10,958 nucleotides of DNA from Acidobacteriota bacterium (GTDB lineage: Bacteria; Acidobacteriota; Blastocatellia; Pyrinomonadales; Pyrinomonadaceae). Positions within the stretch are counted from its first letter, which is position 1. Each line of letters begins with the position of its first letter. Shown here piece by piece: positions 5,929 through 10,958 of this stretch. Position numbers and translations under genes: made by a program. The notes beneath the pieces are model-generated. The model had not been told where the DNA came from, ran no database searches, and saw only the letters and a list, made by a program, of their open reading frames with translations. The DNA lies in contig JAIVGV010000308.1 in the NCBI GenBank assembly GCA_020201365.1, positions 1-10,958 on the forward strand. Direction: 5' to 3'.

Positions 5929-5930
5929 CG

Positions 5931-7085
5931 ATGAAACTCTCAACAGCCGGACAGAGAACGCGGCGGGGCGAGCGCGGATCGGTGCTCGCCATCAGCGCCT
6001 TCGGGATGCTCGCCTTCCTCCTCGCCACGGGCTTGTGCGTTGACATCAGCCACTTCTACCTCGTGAAGACCGAGTTGCAGAACGCGGCGGACGCCGCCGC
6101 TCTCGCGGGCGCGAGTGCGCTCGACTCGGACGACGGCGGCATCACGAAAGCCGTCAACCAGGCAGTCGAGCAGTTGAACAAGTACGAGTTCAACAAGTCG
6201 AACGTCACGATCACGCGCGCGTCCGTCACCTTCGCGCGCAACCTCAACGGCACCTACGTTGACGAGAACTCGGCGAAGGCGGACGCGCGCAACATACGCT
6301 TCGTCAAAGTCTCCGTCCCGGCGGTCGCCGTCAACACGACGTTCGCCGCGCCGGTGCTCGGCGCGTCGCGCAACATCGCGGCGGATGCGACCGCCGGGAT
6401 GAGCGTCTCGCTCAACACCTTCTGCGACTACATCCCGGTCACGGCGATCGACGACGACAACGTCTATTTCACGCCCGGCAACACCTACACGATCCGCCGA
6501 CCGCCCGGCGGCGCGGTCTCGCCCGGCAACTACCAGATTCTCGCCGTTGACGGACCCGGCGCGTCGGACGACCGCGTCGGTCTCGGCAAAGGCGTGCGCA
6601 ACTGCGTCACGGCGGGCAACTACGTGCAGACCAAGCCGGGCGTCTCGGCGGGCGCGGTGCGGCAGGGAATCAACACGCGCTTCGGCGACTACGGCGGCGG
6701 ACTCGACCCGACCGAGTACCCGCCCGACGAGAACGTGAAGGCGAACATTACTTACCAGCAGTACCTCGACGCGCAGCAGCAGCTCGACGCGGGCGCGACG
6801 CCGAACGCCTCGACCTACCAGGCGCCGACGCGCGGCACGCCCGTGCGCAACCGCCGCGTCGTGCTCATCCCGATCATCAAGAAGAGCGAGTTCGACAGCG
6901 GGCGCGACTCCGTGCGCATTGACCGCTTCGCGGCGTTCTTCCTCCAGACCGAGGTCGGCAACGGCAACGGCGGCGACATCACCGCCGAGTACATCGGCAT
7001 CCGCACCGTCCTCGGTCGCGGCGGCTACGATCCGAGCGGCGGCAACCCGAGCCCGGAGCTGACGATCCCCGTGCTCTACAAGTGA
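5931..7085 (+). CDS. TadG-like Flp pilus minor pilin / assembly protein
   Basis: A 384-aa protein with a short basic N-terminus, then GERGSVLAISAFGMLAFLLATGL-type hydrophobic segment (about residues 14-36) and a conserved patch ending DAAALAGASAL (54-64). This is the N-terminal domain shared by TadG-like proteins. The membrane segment anchors it, with the rest outside the cytoplasm. No von Willebrand A domain is seen: no DxSxS motif is present, and the protein is shorter than TadG forms that carry one. The C-terminal half (about 165-384) includes PGVSAGAVRQGINTRFGDY and RRVVLIPI. As I recall, this pattern occurs in TadG-like proteins of other phyla; its role is unknown to me. ATG 5931 is chosen for its ribosome site. 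Confidence 0.83.
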   Translation: MKLSTAGQRTRRGERGSVLAISAFGMLAFLLATGLCVDISHFYLVKTELQNAADAAALAGASALDSDDGGITKAVNQAVEQLNKYEFNKSNVTITRASVTFARNLNGTYVDENSAKADARNIRFVKVSVPAVAVNTTFAAPVLGASRNIAADATAGMSVSLNTFCDYIPVTAIDDDNVYFTPGNTYTIRRPPGGAVSPGNYQILAVDGPGASDDRVGLGKGVRNCVTAGNYVQTKPGVSAGAVRQGINTRFGDYGGGLDPTEYPPDENVKANITYQQYLDAQQQLDAGATPNASTYQAPTRGTPVRNRRVVLIPIIKKSEFDSGRDSVRIDRFAAFFLQTEVGNGNGGDITAEYIGIRTVLGRGGYDPSGGNPSPELTIPVLYK

Positions 7086-7138
7086 GCGCGGGCGAAAGAG
7101 ACTGACGTGGCGAGTCAACGAGACTGAGGTCGAACGAG

Positions 7139-7618
7139 ATGCGCGTGCGGGAGAAGACGAGACGAGGCTGGGAGACGCTGCGGCGGCTGCGTCGCGAGGA
7201 TCGCGGCACGCAGCTCGTCGAGCTCGCCATCGTCATCCCGCTCCTCCTGATGCTCGTCGGCGCGACCGCCGAGTTCGGGCGCTTCTTCTACACCTACTCG
7301 ACGCTCGCGAAGGCGGCGCGCGCCGGGGCGCGCTACCAGATCAGTCAGCCGCCCGGCGCGAACTGGGCGCAGACGAAGAACCTCGTCGTCTATGGCAACA
7401 CGGCGGGGACGGGCACGCCCGTCGTCTCAGGGCTCACGACGGCGAACGTGACGATCACGGAGAACCGCACGGGCAGCAAGCTCCAGACGATTACCGTCGC
7501 CATCAGCGGCTACGGCTACCAGCCCGTCTTCGATCTCGGCAAGCTGACGAAGAACACCTCGCTCTCGCTCTCCGTCAATGTCGCGCCGAGCAGCACGATG
7601 CGCCAGCTCGTCCAGTGA
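7139..7618 (+). CDS. tadE: TadE-like Flp pilus minor pilin (first copy)
   Basis: A 159-aa pseudopilin. After a basic cytoplasmic leader (residues 1-22), the TadE motif runs GTQLVELAIVIPLLLMLVGA, with Gly23 as likely cleavage point and the Glu at +5, then AEFGRFFYTYSTLAKAARAGARY (to about residue 63). The rest is a predicted extracytoplasmic domain, including the segment VVYGNTAGTGTPVVSGLTT. The ribosome site GAGG (7126-7129) is 9 nt before ATG 7139. It lies 53 bp after the TadG-like gene and 34 bp before a paralogue. CpaA is the expected processing enzyme. Confidence 0.9.
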   Translation: MRVREKTRRGWETLRRLRREDRGTQLVELAIVIPLLLMLVGATAEFGRFFYTYSTLAKAARAGARYQISQPPGANWAQTKNLVVYGNTAGTGTPVVSGLTTANVTITENRTGSKLQTITVAISGYGYQPVFDLGKLTKNTSLSLSVNVAPSSTMRQLVQ

Positions 7619-7639
7619 GAGATCGGAGCGCACTCCGGC

Positions 7640-7643
7640 GGAG
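7640..7643 (+). promoter_or_regulatory. Ribosome binding site that decides the second TadE-like start
   Basis: GGAG at 7640-7643 lies 9 nt before ATG 7653. The in-frame ATG at 7578 lies inside the preceding gene and adds an unconserved basic/serine-rich stretch; ATG 7674 has no comparable site. Confidence 0.55.
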
Positions 7644-7652
7644 ACCAAAAAC

Positions 7653-8129
7653 ATGGGCTGCGAAGATCAGAGCATGAGCGTTGGGGGCGGGGCGGCTTGG
7701 CGCAGGCGGCGCGAGCGCGGCGCGGCGCTCGTCGAGTTCGCCATCGCCGCGACCGTTTTTCTGACGACCACGTTCGCCGTCCTCGAACTCGGTCGCCTCC
7801 TCTGGGTGCACAACGCGCTCACAGACGCCACGCGCCGCGCCGCCCGCTACGCCGTCAACCAGCCGCAGACGGCGGTCGCCGACATCAAGAACGTCGCCGT
7901 CTACGGCAACAAGGACGGCACGGGCACGCCCCTCGTCACCGATCTCACGACCGATCAGGTCGTAGTCACCTACAACAACTTCGGCGTCGGCGCGGGCACG
8001 GTCACGGTCTCGATCCAGAATTACGACTTCCGCTTCGTCCTCCCCTTGGTCGGCACGACCATGCGCCTGCCCGCCTACAGCACCACGCTCACGGGCGAGA
8101 ACTCCGGCTGGGTGCCGAACCCGATCTGA
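7653..8129 (+). CDS. TadE/TadF-like Flp pilus minor pilin (second copy)
   Basis: A 158-aa pseudopilin with the start at ATG 7653. A basic leader ends in RRRRERG (Gly23), followed by the hydrophobic segment AALVEFAIAATVFLTTTFAV and LELGRLLWVHNALTDATRRAARYAV. It shares with the preceding gene both the leader length and a distal segment: NVAVYGNKDGTGTPLVTDLTT against NLVVYGNTAGTGTPVVSGLTT, indicating tandem duplication. It occupies the position where TadF sits in other loci, but similarity to its neighbour makes TadE-like the safer label. Its stop TGA (8127-8129) lies within the first unit of a heptamer repeat. Confidence 0.87.
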   Translation: MGCEDQSMSVGGGAAWRRRRERGAALVEFAIAATVFLTTTFAVLELGRLLWVHNALTDATRRAARYAVNQPQTAVADIKNVAVYGNKDGTGTPLVTDLTTDQVVVTYNNFGVGAGTVTVSIQNYDFRFVLPLVGTTMRLPAYSTTLTGENSGWVPNPI

Positions 8130-8217
8130 AATCTGAAATTTGAATTCGCCAGCACGGCAGACGCCCGACGGACGACCGACAGCGAACAACTGACAACGGA
8201 CAGCCACCAACCGATCA
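8124..8217 (+). repeat. Heptamer arrays between the second TadE-like gene and cpaE
   Basis: Three 7-bp units, ATCTGAA (8124), ATCTGAA (8131) and ATTTGAA (8138), begin over the stop codon of the upstream gene. A second, degenerate register appears before cpaE: CGAACAA (8183), CTGACAA (8190), CGGACAG (8197), CCACCAA (8204), CCGATCA (8211). The last unit ends on the A of the cpaE ATG, leaving no recognisable Shine-Dalgarno for cpaE. Confidence 0.6.
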
Positions 8218-9461
8218 TGAACCCCCTAACCTTCATCATCCTCAGCGCCGGGCTCGACTCGCTGAAAGAGTTGCGCGGCGCGATCAGTGCGCGCGAGGAG
8301 ACGCGCCTGCTCGTCGCGGGCGACGACGCCGAGCAGGTCTATCCCGAAATCGCGCGGCTCAAGCCCAACGCCGTCGTCGTCACGCTCGGCGCGAACGCCG
8401 AGGCGGGCTTGAAGTTCGTCGAGCGCGTCGCCGCCGAGTGCCCGCGAACGGCGATCATCTGCGCCTCGCGCGACGCCTCGCCCGATCTCATCCTGCGATC
8501 TTTACGCGCCGGGGCGCGCGACTTCCTGCGCCTGCCGGTCAACCCCGAAGAGTTCGCGACCGTCATCGCGCGCACCGCAGAGTTCTGCGCCGCGCAGGTC
8601 GAGCCGGCGAAGAAGCGCGGGCGCGCCGTCTGCGTCTTCTCCTCGAAGGGCGGCTGCGGCACCTCCTTCATCGCGACGAACCTCGCCGCGGCGACGGACG
8701 CTTCCACCGTCCTCGTCGATCTGAATTTGCAGGCGGGCGACCTCTCGCTCTTCCTCGGCGTCGAGCCGAAGTACTCCATCGCCGATCTCGTGGAGAGCCG
8801 CGAGCGCGTTGACGACACGCTCTTGAAGGGTTACCTCGCGCCGCACAGCGCGAACCTCTCGCTGCTCGCCGCGCCGCGCGAGGCGGATCTCGCCGACGAG
8901 ATCGAGCCGGAACACGTCTTCGAGATCATCGAAATCCTGCGCGAGCGCTTCGACTACGTCGTCATCGATCCGCAGCACACCTTCGACTCGATCACGCTCG
9001 CCGCCCTCGACCAGTGCGACGAGATCGTGTTGGTGCTCACGCTCGACATCCCCGCCATCCGCAGCACGCAGCGCACGCTCCAAATCTTCGACCGGCTCGG
9101 CTACCCGCGCCACAAGGTGCGGATCGTCGTCAACCGCTGGTCGAAGCAGATCGAGCTCGACATCAAGACGGTCGAGCGTTTCCTCGGCGAGCGCGTCGTC
9201 GGCTACGTGCAGAGCGACTACAACACGGCGGTCAACTCGATCAACCTCGGGCAGCCGCTCGTCGAGTCCGACCCGTCGTCGCGCATCTCCGCGGAGATAC
9301 GCGAGATCGCGGCGAGCGTCACGGGCGCGGTCGCGCCCTCTTCGGTCACCGAGCCGCGCCGCACGCTCTGGCAGTCGATCTTCGGTCGCGCCGTCGGCAA
9401 GACCAACAACGAGGGGCTCAACGCGCGCATCGGCAAGGCGAAAGCGCCCGCCGCGATCTGA
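8217..9461 (+). CDS. cpaE: CpaE/TadZ pilus localisation ATPase (ParA/MinD-like)
   Basis: Cytoplasmic protein that places the Tad machine, a MinD/ParA-family ATPase joined to an atypical receiver domain. The 414-aa protein has a receiver-like N-terminus (about 4-125; RSLRAGARDFLRLPVNPEEF at 95-114 is a typical receiver end). The position where a phospho-acceptor Asp is expected, after NAVVVTLG (51-58), has no Asp. The ATPase domain starts at 136 with the deviant Walker A SSKGGCGTS (142-150), Asp168 in VLVDLN, and DYVVIDPQ (246-253) as the second acidic motif. The C-terminus (about 375-414) is basic and less conserved. No ribosome site is evident before ATG 8217; that region is a degenerate heptamer array. 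The gene ends inside another such array. Confidence 0.93.
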   Translation: MNPLTFIILSAGLDSLKELRGAISAREETRLLVAGDDAEQVYPEIARLKPNAVVVTLGANAEAGLKFVERVAAECPRTAIICASRDASPDLILRSLRAGARDFLRLPVNPEEFATVIARTAEFCAAQVEPAKKRGRAVCVFSSKGGCGTSFIATNLAAATDASTVLVDLNLQAGDLSLFLGVEPKYSIADLVESRERVDDTLLKGYLAPHSANLSLLAAPREADLADEIEPEHVFEIIEILRERFDYVVIDPQHTFDSITLAALDQCDEIVLVLTLDIPAIRSTQRTLQIFDRLGYPRHKVRIVVNRWSKQIELDIKTVERFLGERVVGYVQSDYNTAVNSINLGQPLVESDPSSRISAEIREIAASVTGAVAPSSVTEPRRTLWQSIFGRAVGKTNNEGLNARIGKAKAPAAI

Positions 9462-9503
9462 GTTTTGAAATCTGGGATTTGAAGTCTGAGATTCGAGGTT
9501 TCA
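9455..9503 (+). repeat. Heptamer array between cpaE and cpaF
   Basis: Seven consecutive 7-bp units: GATCTGA (9455), GTTTTGA (9462), AATCTGG (9469), GATTTGA (9476), AGTCTGA (9483), GATTCGA (9490) and GGTTTCA (9497), consensus RATYTGA. The TGA of the first unit (9459-9461) is the cpaE stop codon. The array fills nearly the whole 62-bp gap before cpaF and is much more A+T-rich than the flanking genes. Confidence 0.75.
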
Positions 9504-9523
9504 GACGGGGAACCTGAGACACC

Positions 9524-10888
9524 ATGTCACTACGCGAACGACTCATCCGAGAGACGCAGCAGCCCGCGGCGGCGATGCTCGCGCGCGGCGCGACGACGAA
9601 CGGCGGCGGCGGCGACGAGCAGAACGGCGCGCAGTCGTTCCAGGAGATGAAGTCGCGCCTGCACCGCGCGATCATCAACCGCATGGACTTGACGAAGCTC
9701 GCGCAGCTCGAGCCCGAGCAAGTCCACGCCGAGGTCGCGCGCCTCGCCGAGGGCTTGCTCGCCGCCGAGAACGCGCCGCTCTCGGTCGCCGAGCGCGAGC
9801 GGCTCGTCGAAGAGGTGCGCCACGAGCTGTTCGGCTTGGGACCCTTGGAGCCGCTGCTCGCAGACCCCGCCGTTTCGGACATTCTCGTCAACGATCCGCA
9901 GAACATCTACATCGAGCGGCGCGGCAAGATCGAGCGCACCGAGGTCGCCTTCAAAGACTCGGAGCACCTGATGCGCGTCATCGAGCGCATCGTCTCGTCG
10001 GTCGGTCGCCGCATAGACGAGTCCTCGCCGATGGTTGACGCGCGCCTCAAAGACGGCTCGCGCGTCAACGCCATCATCCCGCCGCTCGCCTTGGACGGTC
10101 CCGTGCTCTCGATCCGCCGCTTCGGCGCAGACCCTTTGCGGATCGACAAGCTCATCGAGCTCGGCGCGATCACCAAAGATATGGCGGAGATGTTCGAGAT
10201 GTGCGTCCACGCGCGCCTCAACGTCCTCATCTCCGGCGGGACGGGCGCGGGGAAAACCACGCTCTTGAACGCGCTCTCCGCCTTCATCCCCGAAAACCAG
10301 CGCATCATCACGATTGAAGACTCGGCGGAGCTGCAACTGCAGCAGCCGCACGTCGTCCGGCTCGAAACGCGACCGCCGAACATCGAAGGGCGCGGCGAAG
10401 TCACCCAACGCGACCTCGTGAAGAACGCGCTGCGCATGCGCCCCGACCGCATCGTCATCGGCGAGGTGCGCGGCGGCGAGGCGATTGACATGTTGCAGGC
10501 GATGAACACCGGGCACGACGGATCGCTGACGACCGTCCACGCCAACACGCCGCGCGACGCGCTGACGCGACTCGAGACGATGATCCAGATGACCGGGATG
10601 CGCCTGTCGGATCGCGCCATGCGCCAGCAGATCGCCTCCGCCATCAACCTCGTCGTCCAAGCCGCGCGCCTCTCCGACGGCACGCGCCGCGTGACCTCCA
10701 TCTCCGAGATCACCGGCATGGAGGGCGAGACGATCACGACGCAGGAGATCTTCCAGTTCGAGCGCAAGGGCGTCGAGAAGGACGGTCGCGTCATCGGTCG
10801 CTTCCGCCCGACGGGCGTGCGCCCGCGCTTCGCAGAGCGTTTGAAGCAGTACGGCATGACGCTGCCGCGCGTCTTCTTCGAGGAATAG
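9524..10888 (+). CDS. cpaF: CpaF/TadA secretion ATPase of the Flp pilus
   Basis: Hexameric cytoplasmic ATPase that powers pilus assembly. The 454-aa protein has a variable N-terminus (1-45, including a Gly-rich stretch at 25-31), an N-terminal domain with ELFGLGPLEPLLADPAVSDILVN (101-123), and the secretion-ATPase core: Walker A GGTGAGKTT (238-246), Asp box IEDSAEL (264-270), Walker B VIGEVRGGEA (311-320) with Glu313, and His box NTGHDGSLTTVHAN (328-341). All motifs are intact, so it should be active. The ribosome site before ATG 9524 is weak (GGGGAA about 12 nt upstream). The next gene starts 20 bp after its TAG stop, consistent with co-transcription. Confidence 0.96.
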   Translation: MSLRERLIRETQQPAAAMLARGATTNGGGGDEQNGAQSFQEMKSRLHRAIINRMDLTKLAQLEPEQVHAEVARLAEGLLAAENAPLSVAERERLVEEVRHELFGLGPLEPLLADPAVSDILVNDPQNIYIERRGKIERTEVAFKDSEHLMRVIERIVSSVGRRIDESSPMVDARLKDGSRVNAIIPPLALDGPVLSIRRFGADPLRIDKLIELGAITKDMAEMFEMCVHARLNVLISGGTGAGKTTLLNALSAFIPENQRIITIEDSAELQLQQPHVVRLETRPPNIEGRGEVTQRDLVKNALRMRPDRIVIGEVRGGEAIDMLQAMNTGHDGSLTTVHANTPRDALTRLETMIQMTGMRLSDRAMRQQIASAINLVVQAARLSDGTRRVTSISEITGMEGETITTQEIFQFERKGVEKDGRVIGRFRPTGVRPRFAERLKQYGMTLPRVFFEE

Positions 10889-10908
10889 TCGGTCGTCCGC
10901 GAGGTTGT

Positions 10909-10958
10909 GATGATCCCCTTTGTCGTTTTCATTTTTTGCCTGTTCCTGACCTACGCGA
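10909..10958 (+). CDS. Probable TadB/CpaG inner-membrane platform protein, 3'-truncated by the window
   Basis: Only 16 codons are present: MIPFVVFIFCLFLTYA, the start of a hydrophobic segment. GAGG at 10900-10903 is 5 nt before ATG 10909; an in-frame GTG at 10906 is less well placed. The identity rests mainly on position: in Tad loci tadB normally follows tadA/cpaF, and TadB starts with a membrane segment. Confidence 0.6.

Noticed and set aside
5919..5930. GTG start for the TadG-like gene
   Set aside because: It would place the best ribosome site (5921-5928) inside the gene; ATG 5931 is the better start.
5940..7118. 392-aa open frame on the minus strand opposite the TadG-like gene
   Set aside because: Antisense shadow with biased Arg/Val composition and no domain motif; the + strand has the conserved Tad N-terminal domain.
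7578..7652. Upstream ATG for the second TadE-like gene
   Set aside because: It overlaps the end of the preceding gene and adds a serine/arginine stretch; ATG 7653 has GGAG at proper spacing and gives the same leader length as its paralogue.
9455..9503. Repeats resembling a CRISPR array
   Set aside because: Units are only 7 bp, contiguous and degenerate with no spacers; no cas genes are present.

Overview
This window is most of a Tad (tight adherence / Flp type IVc) pilus locus, all on the + strand, with its probable transcriptional activator at the left edge. The DNA is very G+C-rich (roughly two thirds by eye). Several gene junctions carry degenerate arrays of 7-bp units (GTGAGCA-like, ATCTGAA-like, CTGACAA-like). 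Such arrays are familiar from some Acidobacteriota and cyanobacteria; with the G+C content and gene order I lean towards an acidobacterium, but this is inference and no rRNA or tRNA is present to test it.

Layout. Bases 2-1486: a sigma-54 enhancer-binding protein, probably cut at its N-terminus by the window edge. Bases 1487-1968: a non-coding control region with candidate activator sites, an intrinsic terminator at 1799-1822 and a good -24/-12 promoter at 1838-1852. Bases 1969-2341: two tandem Flp pilin genes of 52 and 54 residues; the second is too short for ordinary ORF cut-offs. An intrinsic terminator at 2358-2410 follows the pilins. Bases 2516-10888 hold the assembly machinery: cpaA (prepilin peptidase), cpaB, cpaC (secretin), a TadG-like minor pilin, two tandem TadE-like minor pilins, cpaE (TadZ-type localisation ATPase) and cpaF (TadA secretion ATPase). 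The first 16 codons of a probable tadB (platform protein) run off the right edge.

How it works together. CpaA should cleave the Flp prepilins after the Gly before the Leu-Glu-Leu-Ser-Glu-Tyr motif. CpaF powers assembly through the TadB/TadC platform, CpaE places the machine in the cell, and the fibre leaves through the CpaC secretin with CpaB as its periplasmic partner. The TadE/G-like proteins are minor pilins. The sequence suggests the pilin genes are switched on by sigma-54 RNA polymerase plus the adjacent activator, and that the terminator after flp2 keeps machinery expression below pilin expression.

I did not find a new class of system. The points worth following up are regulatory: the phased TGTC-N10-GACA sites, the terminator with a competing hairpin after the pilins, and heptamer arrays whose first unit supplies the stop codon of the gene before it.
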